Assembly (NCBI GenBank): GCA_002914805.1
Contig: JXTB01000114.1
Span: 229,849-293,848, forward strand
Direction of reading: 5' to 3'
DNA length: 64,000 nt
DNA from: Parasponia andersonii
Taxonomy: Eukaryota > Streptophyta > Magnoliopsida > Rosales > Cannabaceae
The translations under genes were made by a program, and so were the position numbers. Of this stretch, positions 11,976-24,967 are shown piece after piece. How positions within the stretch are numbered: the stretch's first letter is position 1; the number at the start of each line of letters is the position of its first letter. The notes under the pieces were generated by a model that was given only the letters and a program-made list of their open reading frames with translations, was not told the DNA's origin and made no database searches.

Positions 11976-13526
11976 GAGAGCCTAATAATCGTTGCCCCTT
12001 TTTGAGTTTTTGTCCTTTTTACTGATTGTTATTTGTATTTATTTTTGGAGAGATCATTGTTGTTTTATTGACTTATCATTTTTCGTTAAGATTCTATATA
12101 AACATGTATCTTTATGTATTAATAATATAATACATTTTTACACAAAAAATGAGTGGAATGCGTTTGATGTTAGTATTTTTTTTAAAAAAAACCACATCTT
12201 AGTTCACAATTTTGAGATTTGCACTCTATACTAATGAGTATTGCTCAGTCAAATACCTGCTACATAGCATATTAGGACTAGTTGCATGAACATAGTTTAA
12301 AAACCTATCGTTTATCAAATTTAGCATGTATTGTACTAATAATATGCACATAATTTTTAGTGAGCTGTTGTTGTCGTCACACATAGAATCTTTGTTGCTA
12401 GGAGTCAGTCTTTTGTTAGTTTGTGTTATAAGACGCTATATGGGACGGACTATAGAGATAGCAATTCCCATATCATTTGTAGTAAAATCTAGAGAAACAA
12501 ATTTTTAAAGAATGGGTTACTATTTCTAATATACAGCTAAGCTAGGGGCGTTTATTGCTGATGTCATGGCCCTTTACTGGTATGGTCCCAGCTTGAGAAA
12601 AAGCTAATTTAAGTGTTTAATCAATTGTCCAATCACGAGGATAAGCTAATATACAATACAATCAAAGCACCCACTCCAGAAGATGAATATTCTATAAATC
12701 CAAGTTTTTAAATCATTAATTACCTGCAGCTGAGGGAGTACCCAAAAAAAAAAAAAAAGATTATTGGAATCACAACTCTAAAATAGCTATGATGCTACCG
12801 TAGTCATATTAATTATAATAAACATTAATGAATCCGATAATCAGACAAAAAATGCCTTTACTACGAGTGGGTTGGACTATCTATGCGTATTGGAATCCAC
12901 ATACACAGGGTTTAATTTAACTAATCGTACGATTGTTATTCGATTTTTCCTAAGTTTAAATATCTGGGCTTACACTCCCCACCCCCCCCCCCCTCAAAAA
13001 AAAAAAATCTTGGGTATCTATGAAAGGTATTTATATGCGTTTTGAGAAATTTTAAAATGAAAATTGCTAAACATTTCGATTGATTTTTCTGGATTATGCA
13101 TAATAGCATAATGCAATCATTTGGTGTTAATAATTAGGAAACATAAGCAAAAATATATTATATATTTGAGATCTCTCAACTCTGATTACAGTTATTGTGA
13201 CAAAGTCTGAATATTTGCCATGAAAGAAATGCGGTGCACGGATCCGCGCTAACTGGTCCAACAAACAGTGACTAACAGTTCAACTTGTGTTATCACAACC
13301 ATTATCATTAATCCTTTATTTAATTGTTTTTTCAGAATATCAACCATTATGATCTGTCCCTGAATGAACTAGCTTATGGACCATTCAATCTAATTAGTTC
13401 AAAAACCAAATTGAATAAATTTATTTTCCGTATTGATTCATTTTTCGTGGCTCTAGTTGTAAGTTTCCCTCCTCCTTGTTTTCTTCTTATTTTTTTTTTA
13501 AATAGATATTGTGGATTTTGATGCAA

Positions 13527-13528
<2 letters not shown>

Positions 13529-13592
<64 letters not shown>
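13529..13592. repeat. (TC)32 microsatellite
   Basis: Sixty-four bases of uninterrupted TC dinucleotides. Confidence 0.98.
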
Positions 13593-13596
<4 letters not shown>

Positions 13597-14615
13597 AAAC
13601 ATATAATTAACCAAATTATTATACTAAGATATAGTTAGGAAGTTTAAATAGTATGTGAGTCAAAAGTGAAAATTATTTGTAAGGTACCCAAATTGAGAAT
13701 CTTTCCATTATTTTGTAAAAGTAAGAATCTCTCCGTTAATAGAATATAATAAAAAGTCGTTCTTACAAGCTAGTAGTACAAATTGCTTTTTTATACAGTA
13801 GTTCATTTTTTTGTGAAGTACAGACAAGATAATTTCAAAGGCTTATTCAAGGGGCCCGGTGTATTCTTCTTCAATTTTTCTGCATCACCCCAATTTATGT
13901 TAGTACAAAAACAAAATTTACTCATTTCATGAAAATGGTACAAAATTTTTTTAATTACTCATAGGGTCCTAGGGAATCCTTGTCAAAAGGAGAAGGTCCA
14001 AGACTGAATTATGAGTGAAAAAATAGATACAATATAAAAAAAGGAAAAATATTATGCAATGTAAATCATTTTACTTCGCTTATAAATGAATTTTACCCAA
14101 GTTATCTTTTTGAAATATGTTACTCTATTTCTAAGAAAGAGTTTCAGTAATAAGTTGAAATGTACCATATGTATGTGAGCTGTCGAATCTGGGCTTTTAT
14201 TCGTTTTAATTTGTTTGCTTTGCATTATCCATTTTTACTTTCTGCAAATGGAATAGGTATGTATATGTCTGTATTTTGATTTTTGGTTCCTTAGGGAATG
14301 GACAGGAATTAATTCCTTGGCTGCACATCTTTGTATAACTCGTACCTAATTAAAGTAATGTGAGGTTCCGGGCTAATAACAAGTGGAATTAAGTGAACCT
14401 GAACTCGATATGGTCACTACTAATTAAGTGAGCTTCTATATATTGCTTTCTTGTCTACTCTACAACAAAGGAAAAAGGGATTTTAGATCACCTATCTTTT
14501 TTACTTTTATCTCATCCATTTAGATTTTGAAATATTAACTTAAGAATAAATATATTTAGCAAATGTTAGTTATTTTAATATTCTGTAAATGCTCTGTTTG
14601 AATGACTTGACAAAT

Positions 14616-14684
14616 ATTTGAGTGATCAAAGAATAAGACAAAGGATGTATCAAAAAATAATTTGAGTGATCAAAGAATAAGACA
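14616..14684. repeat. 25-bp direct repeat spaced 19 bp
   Basis: ATTTGAGTGATCAAAGAATA... at 14616-14640 and 14660-14684, identical. Confidence 0.95.
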
Positions 14685-15762
14685 TAGAAAACGGACAAAA
14701 AGTTTATTCTGAATAAAAAAAATGAAACGAAAAACGAAGAAAAATAGATTTTAAAGAAAAACACTTTTTATGGGAAAAAAAAAAAAAACACCTTTATTAT
14801 ATGAGTAAAGTGTAATTTTTCCTACAAACATAATTAGAAAAAGTTGCTGTAGTTAGTTATATATCTATGACTTGGACACTTCATTCCCACAATAATCTTC
14901 CTATTAAGTAATAAATTGAGAGAAGAAGGAACAACATAATAATTACCTATTCAGAAGTCCGTACTACGCTGGACTACTGGGTTTAAATGAAGGACAATAA
15001 TATTGTTTTCTCTTTTTTCTTTCCACTGTTAATAATTTGTCAAGATCTTTCAATGCAGGATATATATCCACTTGAATAAGGCCATTTCTCTTTCTTTTTC
15101 TGTTATAGATGAAAAGTTAAGGACCTTCTTTAGAAGAATTCTAGTAATATTTAATGGTATTGAACGATTATACATATATGAGGGGACTTGAATACAATTG
15201 TTTTTCTTTTTCGTTGTTAATTTTACTAATTTTGTTAAGTAAATTTATTGGTCTCAGCAGGCATAGCACTTAATGGCGTTATAAGTAGTTGCTACGGAGA
15301 TTAAAGTCTACTGCCAAGTGTTATTGAAATTTATAATTAATATAGCTGCCACCTGTGGAACCACCCTATCTTAATGCATGCTAGAAAAGTTTATCCAAAC
15401 ACTTTAAACTAATTCGGTATTTAATTACATCTATGCAATTAAAGGAAAATATTGCTTTCATAGTTTCTAAAGTTCACATTTTGGGGTTTTTTTTTCAATT
15501 TTTTTAAAAAATCATGCCCTTACTTATTTTGAAACAAAATTCAACATCAACTCATTTGGTATAGTTGAAATGATCATCTATATGATTCGTTTCCATTATC
15601 AAACCAAAACGAAGAACTCCCTTATAATTGAACCTAAAAGATCTAATGAACAACCGTACATCATTTGAAGCTTCCTTTCTCTTGAAGATGATTGTAACCC
15701 ATCTTTTCATATCAAAGGAAGTAGAAAAAACCTTATGTGTGAGTGATTGAAGATATTAATGC

Positions 15763-15820
15763 AGATGGCGATTGAAGTGCACGATATTCTGAGATGGCGA
15801 TTGAAGTGCACGATATTCTG
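15763..15820. repeat. 29-bp perfect tandem duplication
   Basis: AGATGGCGATTGAAGTGCAC... at 15763-15791 and 15792-15820. Confidence 0.97.
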
Positions 15821-16689
15821 AGTAGTCGATAGAGAGCAGGACCCAATATTTTGATCTCTTAAATACTGTGGAGCCAATCGTCATTTGTTCTTTCTTTTTA
15901 ATTATTTCATTTTTTAATTTTTTTTTATTTTCTCTCTGATCTCTGAATTTTGTCCAACAAATGTTTAAATGCCAATTGTATGCAATCTCATCCACATGCG
16001 ATTCACGTGTCTCCCATACTCAAAAGTAAATGGCTGGCTTCTATTAGTTCTAGAGTGGTCACATTTTTTATATGTGTTTTTTTTTTATTTCTTTTGCAAA
16101 TTTTAATAAATGTATAAATATTTGTATACATGTATAAGTACATGTATTATGTTTCCTGCTACCTAGGTTTTTGTAACCATGTTATAAGATGGCAGCACAT
16201 CATGGACCAAGTTTTGCCAGTATATCATGAAGGTTAAATTTATTTATGAAAATAAAAATATCTTTCACATTAGATACTTCTAAGTGCAAAAATGACTGTT
16301 ACTCAACTGCTGATCAAAGTGTTACGTGTGTGTATTTTTTTTTTTTCAGTAGACTAATATTTTGGATATGTCCACACAAAAATTTCGTTTCAAATTAAAT
16401 AAAAATTCTTGCTCACCAAAGTCCAAACGATTCTCTACTTGGAAACATAGTCATGAGATTGCCCTTGCCACTCCCAATTTAAGCTGAATGAACGATAGAA
16501 CAGAAATCTTACATTTTAGCTTGTCACATTGTAAAAATGAACGCATACTTGTACCTTGTTTTATTTTTTTTCATCTTTATGTGGCATTTGAAAAATGAAC
16601 ATCTTAAAAGCTTCTTGATTAAATAATTAACAATTTTATATCCATTGTTTTCTAAAATTGTCACTGAATTTGTCATTATCAGTGGTTTT

Positions 16690-17215
16690 TTATTTGACCC
16701 TCTTTTTTTTTTTTTTTCTATAGAAGTTTAACTATGATTGTACATTTTCACACTTGTATTTTGATTTTTTTTTCAATTTAGACCATGTTTTTTTTTTGTT
16801 AATATCAACATTGGCCTTCAAATTTAGAATTTGTAACAAATTTATATCCTTTCTAGGTTAAATACCAATTTTGACTCTTGAGTTCACCAAAATACCCTTA
16901 AAAGTTCAAATATATATTTTCAAAAAAATCAAATTTAAAACGTATGTAAAATTGGTAAAGCTTTTTGTAAATAATATTTAGTTTTTGTAGGTTTTTACAA
17001 TTTTTTAAGTTATTTTTTTATTTATTCTTTAAGCTATTAATATTAATTTAAATTAAGTATTAAAATATATATTCTTCAAGGTTAGAAAGAGATTTTAGTA
17101 AATTTAATGGTCAAAATTAATATACAATCTAAGAAAAAATGTATAAATTTCAGATTTAGAAATTAATATTGATAATAACTAAAATGTAAAGTATAAACTG
17201 AATAAACAGTAAAAA
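16690..17215. mobile_element. Possible old foldback element
   Basis: TATCAACATTGGCC/TTCAAATTTAGAATTTG at the left and ATTTCAGATTTAGAAATTAA/TATTGATAATAAC at the right are imperfect inverse copies. Much diverged. Confidence 0.4.
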
Positions 17216-18159
17216 CACTTTTAAAAAAATGGAATTATCCCTTGTTTCAATGGTTTTCCTCTTCTTCGACACGTTCAATGGTCATGGACACATACTTAAA
17301 GGGCTGGAGACACTGGGCCTACGGAATTTAATATTTTGGACTTGGAATCTTGCCATTTTTGTGGGTTTTGAAAACGAGTATAGGGGTGGCCCATATATGA
17401 TTTCCTTCAATAATCATAACAAAATAGCTCAATTTTAAGCCAGCATAAAATCTCTGCACAAAATTACTGCTTTCCCAAGTGTTAGCCAGTTTACCATTCT
17501 CATGCATAGTGCTTTCTTAAGTAGGGCCCTGCTTCACTTAAATTATACGTACTGGTACTTATAAGCTATGGTGTGCAAAGTCTTAGGGAGTAATAATACA
17601 TGACCCATTTTTAGAGCTCTTCATTGATGAGAGCCTACCAGGACCATTTTACATAGTACACTTAATACTTCTTCCGTTTTACAAAAGGAAGCTAATGATG
17701 TACCTTCAGTGTTAAACACAGTGTCCTTTTAGTTTCAGTCTATATCTGTCCACAGCCCATGGGTTGAATGTCTCCGTAATATCCGTATTTTATAATATCA
17801 ACGTCGATATTAGGTGGAAATATAATTTTTTCTGTATATTCGTGATATATCCATAAAATGTCGAAATTAATAAAATGTATATAAAAAATAATCTAATATT
17901 GAGACATTTACAGATATCATCGTGACAATGATTTTGTCATTTTGAAATGTTGATAGAAATATTAATTTTTTTTCCAAGTCGTCTTTTTTAAAAGAAAAAT
18001 AAAAAATGATAGTAAAAAATTAGAATTTGTAAAATATTAATATAAAATATATTAAATAAAATAGTGTGATATGTATTCTAATTTTAAAATTTTTCTATCA
18101 AATGAAATTAGATCGTTTTTCTATTATATATGTATATTTTATTGTCTTATATATTATAA

Positions 18160-18520
18160 GGGTAAACTGCAAAAAAATACTCTGAGATTTGAGTATTCTA
18201 CAATTTAAGCTATAAAGTTTGAACTCTGCAATATCATGAGATTAAAAATTTCTAAAAATTAATACCCTAAATTGACTTTTTGAATAGCATTAACTAGTAG
18301 AAGACAATAATATTCTCAAAATTAAAGAAAATAATAAGAACTAATATAATTTTAACGGAGGGTATTATTATTTTTCATTACTAAAATTGGTCAAAAAATC
18401 AATCCAATGTATTAATTTTCAAAAATCCTTAATCTCATAGTATTATTCTGTAGAGTCCAAACTTTATAGCTTAAATTGCAGAATACTCAAACTTTATGAT
18501 ATTTTCTTCGCAATTCACCT
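18160..18520. mobile_element. Mutator-like foldback MITE with target duplication
   Basis: 361 bp. Begins GGGTAAACTGCAAAAAAATA and ends with the inverse of AGGTGAATTGC. The terminal inverted repeats extend over more than 110 bp, so the element is nearly palindromic. Flanked by a perfect 10-bp repeat TATATTATAA (18150-18159 and 18521-18530), close to the 9-bp duplication of Mutator-like elements. A truncated relative is at 3675-3995. Confidence 0.85.
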
Positions 18521-18532
18521 TATATTATAAAT

Positions 18533-18734
18533 GAATAATACTATGTATACCAAAATTTTTATTAAATTTTTAATACCAACATATATAGCATGTAAGTTGA
18601 CAATATTCAATTGGTGAATATGATTAACGTATTTGTTGTAAGTATTAATACACTAATTAAATAATACTAACTCAGCTGCCACACATGTTGGTATTAAAAA
18701 TTTAGTACAAATTTTGGTACACCTAGCATTATCC
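18533..18734. mobile_element. 202-bp MITE with 9-bp target duplication
   Basis: Ends GAATAATACTATGTATACC and (reverse) GGATAATGCTAGGTGTACC, part of about 55-bp inverted repeats. Flanked by ATTATAAAT at 18524-18532 and 18735-18743. The left duplication overlaps that of the preceding MITE. Confidence 0.85.
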
Positions 18735-20754
18735 ATTATAAATAAAAAAACTTTTTGAATAAAAGCCAGTATAAATAATGCAATATCATTTGTTTTAGCA
18801 TTTCCTAGAGTTTCCTTAAAAATATTGAGTTTTAAGATAAATTTTCAGTAATTTCCTAGAATGTCTTCGACATTGATATTATATGTAAAATCAAACCTCG
18901 ATATCGACACCGATATCGACATTTTAATTCTTGGATTATCCTCATAATGTAAGGGTAAATATTGTCACTATCCTGTTTTTTACTCTTTATTTTTCATATT
19001 GCCTATTATTTTTTACCTTTCAAATACTCTTTCAGATGCCTCCACGTAAATTTTTGGTCAAAAAATTAATAGCAAGTTACAATGTAGATAGTCTAGGGAC
19101 TAAATTTTTACAAATCAGAAAATTCAAGGACTTAATTGCTACAATTGAAATTTAAGTATCAAATTGCCATAGATTGAATACTTTAGAGACCATTTGTGCC
19201 ATTAACTCTTGTTTCAAATATGTAAATGACCAAATATATAAGCTTTCACATCAGGTATATAACCTGATATAAAGATAGCTAGTTTAACAAAGAGTCTATT
19301 AAGAATGATAAGTCATCTACTCCAACAACCTTACCCAAATTCAAATAATTTAAAAGAGTTGTTGTATCTTATCCTTAGTTTAAATGATAGCTGGAGTTTA
19401 GATTTTCTTTTGCATTTTGTTTCAAATTTTCAGCCTTTGTAATCTATTGTAATCTCGTTTAAATTTTGATTTGTAGATAATTATTATTATGTTTATATCT
19501 ACGCATACTATCAATAAAGAATTATCAAGTTTCCAATACCATATCATAGTCTTTTCATTGGTAGTCTTCAATATCTCTCTCTTACTTGGCCTGATATTTC
19601 ATTCACTGTGAATCATTTGGCTAAATTCATGTATTGACCTACTGAATCTCATTGGTATACGACTAAATGTCTCTTGAGATATTTGAAAAATACAATTCAT
19701 CATGGTCTCTTCCTCAAATGCCATCTCTCACGATGTTTTCTGATGCAAATTAGGCTGATAACAAAGATGATTGTACCTCTACCACTGGCTACATAATCTA
19801 TCTTTTGAGAAATAAGGGTTTCAATCTTGCTCACTCTTATTTTGAAGATAACAAATATTTGATTTAGTACTAATGATTGAGTGTGTAATGAAATAACTTT
19901 AAAAGTTCTAACTCAAGTTGATCAGGGAATTAATCTTGAAGATAGATACATATTGAACTGAATAAAATCAAGCTTCAATAGATTATAGAAAAGAGCTTGA
20001 AGACAAAGTTCAATAATACAAGACTTAGACTAGTAAAGGTTAAACACTTAGTTCTTATATTTGAATACTTGTTTACACATAATTCGATCTTAATTGCTCA
20101 AATTTTTCATAAAATTGGAAATTTTCAAACCGTCAAATTTATTTATCTCTAATTAAAATATAAAATTTATTTTACACAAATTTTTAAGTTAATTTATGAA
20201 TTTCTATAGTATCTATATTTTATATAAATTAATTTTATGAAGTCATAATTTTGAAAAGAATCGAAAAAGACTTGAAATAAAATCAAAACATACTTTCTAG
20301 TATTTTCAGCAGGTCGATTTGTGATTTTCGATCTACCGATTCTTTGCCGAATTTTCAGAAATTTTCAAATTCAACCATTAAAACTGCACTTTCAATAACT
20401 AGTATTTTCAGTCTACTGAAAACACACTTTCAGTCTATCTAAAATGATAGAATATTTGTTAAACAGTCTAAAATTGCTAGTTTTCATTTAAGTCTATAAA
20501 TATAAGCTTTTCGAATACTTGAAACAAGTTTTGAACATCTTTACATTGTTTATATCATATATTTAAGTTGTTTAAATCAATTTTTGTGATCCAAACTTTC
20601 AAATCCACTTTTTTACAAAAATTAATTGAGTCAAACTAGTTAATATCTTGTATTTCTATCTATTCTCTTTAAGCTCATCTTATATTAAATACTTTTATTA
20701 GAGAAAGATTCTAGTCGAGAGATTCAACAAAAAATCAAATTGTAATCGTGTATA

Positions 20755-20945
20755 AGTAAGGTTACTACCGGAGTCTAAACAACCCGATTTAGGTGAGGTT
20801 ATCACCAGAGTCTAAACAATCTGAGTATAGGTGAAGTTTGTCACTATAGTCCAAACAACCCGTAAGTTAGTGAGATTAGCACTATTGTCTAAATAATTTG
20901 TGTAGGTGAGGTTATTACTGGAGTCAAAACAATATGAGATTAGAC
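20755..20945 (+). repeat. Degenerate 40-bp tandem repeat, about five units
   Basis: Units carry TAGGTGAGGTTATCACC and GAGTCTAAACAA with changes, repeated about every 35-45 bases inside the LTR-like insertion. Confidence 0.75.
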
Positions 20946-21148
20946 GTGATAGAGTTAAAGTCAAGACTATTATAAAAGAGTGGGTAAGCCTAGAAGGAAT
21001 TTACTCCATTTGTAAAAAGGTCGGTCATGTCCACAATCTTGATCCGAATAGTGAAAACTCAAGGCAAGTTGCCAAGAGCTAGAGACAGGCAAATCGTCGT
21101 ATTTGTCGAATCTCGTAAAAACTGAATTTACATTTTCTCTATCCTTAC

Positions 21149-21377
21149 ACTCGTTACTTTATTGCAAATTATTTGATTGTTTGTTTAATATTTATTGTGC
21201 TTAATTGACTTGGTATTATTGTTATATATTTTACATTATTGTTCATTTAGTCTCAAAGTTTATACTCGTTACTTCATTGTAAACTATTTGATTGTTTGTT
21301 TAATATTTATTGTACTTAATTGACGTGGTATTATTGTTATATATTTTGCATTATTGTTCATTTAGTCTCAAAGTTTC
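21149..21377 (+). repeat. 115-bp tandem duplication
   Basis: 21149-21263 and 21264-21377 are nearly identical (ACTCGTTACTT...TCTCAAAGTTT) with a handful of substitutions. Confidence 0.9.
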
Positions 21378-21645
21378 AAAATAGTAATCTATGGCTTTAC
21401 ATAATTGAAATTCTTTTTAAAAAGTTTTAAAATCCAATTCACCCTCCTTTTGTAATCAATCTTGGGCTAACACTATCTTGGTGATAGTGCAGTTTCATGG
21501 TATTCTAGAAAATAGAAGTCAACTGCTCGCTCGCCTACTGAAGCAGAATATCATGCTCTAGCATCCATAATAATAGAAGTACTATAGCTCAAATATCTTA
21601 TCTGTGAACTTCACATCTCTTTAAAAGGTTCGCCTATGATTTATT

Positions 21646-21936
21646 GTGACAATATTGGGGCTACGTATCTTTCTGTTAATCCTGTTTCACTCCAAGATGA
21701 AGCACATCACAATTGATTATCATTTTGTTCGTGATTGTGTCACTTCTGGCTCTTTTGGTGCTTCATATATCTCTACTAAAGATCAACTTACTGATGTCCT
21801 TACTAAACCTCTTGCACGCCAGATATTTCTTTCACTTCGGTCCAAGATTGATATCTCCGATGGGAGCACCATCTTGCGGAGGCATATTGAGAAGGATGAG
21901 TCATATACTCCAACAACCTTACTCACATCAAAATAA
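21646..21936 (+). pseudogene. Copia RNase H C-terminal end
   Basis: Open frame with MKHITIDYHFVRDCV, ISTKDQLTDVLTKPLAR and FLSLRSKIDISD, the standard end of copia polyproteins. Out of frame with the preceding EAEYHALASIIIEVLWLKY part at about 21540-21640. Confidence 0.88.
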
Positions 21937-22394
21937 TTTAAATTAAGTCAGTTATATCTTATCCTTAGTTTAAATGATAGCTCGATCTAAGATTTTTTTT
22001 TTTAAATATTTTATTTCAGATTTTTAGCCTTTGTAATCTATTATAATCTCATTTAAAATTTGATTTGTAGATAACTATTATCATGTCTATAAAAGAATTA
22101 TCAAGTTCTCGGGTACCACATCATAGTCTCCTTAGAGTCTGTCTCTATCATTTTTCGATGAAGTCAATGTATTTGTACCAATAGATTAATTGATATCTTC
22201 GGCCAACTACGATATTTAGAAAAAGGATATTTGTTTTAAGGAGCACAAAATTGGGCTAGTTTGCTTGAAGCCTCATGATTCAACCCAAGATTGGGCCTTT
22301 CGGGCCCGATGGCCTGTCCGGAGTTGTATAAAGGGTAAGCAGCACTTACGAGGTGTCCCTTTTTTAGTGGGCATTTCAAGCTTTGAGGATTGGT

Positions 22395-23565
22395 AATTTA
22401 ATCAAGGCTTATTAGTCCCCAAATTTAGACGCCTTGGCATATTGGTCCCAATCATTTTATTTTGGCATTTAAGTCCCCAAATTTTGAGTTTATGTGAAGC
22501 AGTGGTCCTTGAACCAAATTCTGTTAACCTATCTGTTAAATTGTCACGTCACAGGCACACTTAATTTTAAAATATTAAAACTTTATTAAAAAAAATCATT
22601 TGAAAAAAAAAACACCTTTGCTTCCTTTCTGTCGACTCTTCATCGTCCTCTTGATTCTGTCTCAAGAAGTATTTTCTCCTACTATATCCTTCTCATTCAG
22701 TTGGCAAACCCCAGTAAAATGGCGATTGGTTCGGGTTCTACGATGTTCTGCAATGACCTTAGGATCCATGAGAGCGGGTGCACGAGTACGGTGCCAAAGG
22801 CTCTACCGTCCTCTGCCCTTGATTCATGATCGACCCACATTACGTGAAACCCGACCACAATGCGTTTTCCCTCGGGTTATCTCGGGATGGGTTGAACCAG
22901 ATATGGTTCTTACACTAGAGCCCAGCGGATTTGGATTCCGACCGGCCTTTCGATGCTCAGGTCCCCGTTTTTGGATCTTAAGGGTGAACCAGCCAAGGTC
23001 CTTCTCCGTTGCCTGAAACAAGTCTAATGCTCAAATCATTAATGGGTCTCTGATTTTGGGTATATATATATATATATATATATATATTTAAAATGGGATG
23101 GAAAACCGTTTGTTTTGAATATGATAACGACCATTTTGGGAAGCTTTAGACGATAGAGGAAATCTCCTTTTTCTTTTTCTTTTTTTTTTTTTTTGGTTAT
23201 ATTATTATGGTTCTTTTTAGTGAAAAGTAAAATCGGGGAAGGGGAGGTGGAGCTTTTGGTTTACGTGAGAGGAATATGCATGTGGAGCTCAACATGCGAG
23301 AGGAGGTGGTTTTTGTTTTGTTTTAATACAATTTATTTTATTTTAAATTGAACTTTTAATTTCTTTTGATATTTTAACATTAATCATGTGCTTCTCATGT
23401 AACAATTTAACAAAAAATTAACAGAGTTTGGCTCAAGGACTCTAGATGCTAAAAAACGTCTGGGAAGTGGGGACTTAAATGCTAAAATAAAAATATTAGG
23501 GACCAATACACCAAGACACCTAAAGTTTGGGGACTAATGGCGCCAATAATCTTTTAATTAAATAG
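22395..23565. mobile_element. Inverted-repeat element, about 1.2 kb
   Basis: The ends are imperfect inverted repeats of about 150-200 bp. The left has ATTAGTCCCCAAATTTAGAC, TATTGGTCCC and GGCATTTAAGTCCCCA. The right carries the same order in reverse, with GGGACTTAAATGCTAAA, GGGACCAATACACC and TTTGGGGACTAATGG. The interior at about 22700-23030 is clearly richer in G+C than the surroundings. Size and architecture fit a non-autonomous Mutator-like or similar DNA element; no transposase was seen and target duplication was not resolved. Confidence 0.7.
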
Positions 23566-24967
23566 TAACATAATATCATACTCATAGGCCATGCCATGTC
23601 GTTTCAAGTCTAGATCTCTCTAGTTTTTATACAACCCTAACGGTAAAGGTAAACATTGTTGTTAGATCTGCTATTACCGAGTAATAAATTAATTTAACTA
23701 ATTAATTAAGTGTAACACAGTTACAAAGTTGCAACGAAGAAATTTTTTTTTTAAAAAAAAAAAAGACAGCATTTTTAATACGGTTCGATACTCACCTACT
23801 CCTTGGTATTATGTCGTACTAAAAATTAAATAAATTAATAAAGTTATCAAAAGATTATAAATACTAATTAAATCAATTAATAAAGTTATTAAAAGAACAT
23901 AAATATTAATTGACTAACACAAAGAAAGATTTTTTATTTATTATTATACAATATGTTGTATTTATTCTATCAATCCAATTTAACAAGCTCTCTTCGACTT
24001 TAATTGACTATTTATATTAAAATTTCTTTCAAGCCTCGGCTATATGAACACTCGACTTAGTGAATCACTATAAGTACGCGAGATTTTTTTAAAAAAATAT
24101 TTCTTTTCAACTCCAAGCCTCACAGAAAATATAATACCAAGCTCAATGAATTAATCCTTAACAAATGACACCTTTCTACCGTGAAGCCAAGACCCTAATG
24201 TCGACCAATCTAAAAATTACCATTAAAAATTCATTGATTTTGATAAAGTGAATAAAATCATATTCTCATATTAGGAAAAATAATTATGTATTTATATACT
24301 GAAATTCCGGAAAATCTTATGATGTTGCAACATGAATTATGAAATTTGCAACATCATTCAGCATCAGCCAGAATCTTCAATTTGACTTGAATCACTTTCT
24401 GCAAATAACATACGAATTTGACAGCTTGAAAATCAATCAAAACTCTATCATTCACTCAAAAGATATTAGCCAATCAATTAGAAAAAAATTCTCGAATCAA
24501 TAACCAATCACAATCTCTTGACCTGAGGATTTTTCTGCTCAAAGATGATAAGACAGAATTAAAAGCAAAGAGAACCGAATATTATCTTTCTTTAACAATG
24601 CACACAATCAATCCATGTTCACGTATCTCAATCAATTAGTTTCTATAAGAAAAGAATCATAAAAATCACAAAATTGATAGTCAAGTGATTTTTCACAATA
24701 ATTTTGATATTAAAATAATATAATCATAAAAATCAACTTGTAAATTACACCAACATGAGAATGGCAAAATAAGAAGAACCATCTTTTATTTGTGGCAAAA
24801 ATTGAATCACAGACAAAATCTTGAATTTTTGGTGTCATGTTGCAAGACCATTTCGAATTTTCAATATGAAGATGCAAATTACTAAAGAACTTTCAATTTT
24901 CTTTTTTAGATAATAAACATTGCTACTTTAATCACCATTTCTTTCGAAAAATAGAATTGAGAAAGAA

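Larger units (their letters stand above)
11976..18149. other. Gene-free AT-rich region
   Basis: Outside the TC microsatellite, short duplications and the possible foldback at 16690, nothing gene-like was seen. A C12 run lies near 12982-12994. One undetermined base (n) lies just left of this region, at 11242. Confidence 0.55.
19808..21472. mobile_element. Insertion (LTR-like) inside the copia RNase H
   Basis: About 1.67 kb between two copies of CTATCTT, the target duplication. Joining across it restores the copia reading GYIIYLGDSAVSWYS. Minus-strand start TGTTAGCCCAAGATTG resembles plant copia LTRs, so a solo LTR is the best guess. The other end (TTGAG, plus strand) fits TG...CA only with a one-base border shift. 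It contains two tandem repeat arrays (about 20755-20945 and 21149-21377). Confidence 0.65.
19300..22130 (+). mobile_element. Ty1/copia remnant, internally deleted and interrupted
   Basis: LTR-like copies at about 19306-19545 and 21898-22120 share the segments ATACTCC/ATCTACTCCAACAACC, TCTTATCCTTAGTTTAAATG, CAGCCTTTGTAATCTATT and AGAATTATCAAGTT. Directly after the left copy comes the end of the RT region ([41 protein letters not shown]). RNase H follows at 21477-21940 (SAVSWYSRKQKSTARSPTEA and the DQLTDVLTKPLAR signature). Most of gag-pol is missing, and a 1.67-kb sequence splits RNase H. Confidence 0.8.

Noticed and set aside
20755-20945. CRISPR-like repeat array
   Set aside because: The repeats are degenerate, directly adjacent and lie in a retroelement of a plant genome; an ordinary tandem repeat.
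22600-23016. 138-codon plus-strand open frame
   Set aside because: It lies across the interior of an inverted-repeat element, shows no recognisable domain, and other frames there look equally coding-like; treated as element interior.
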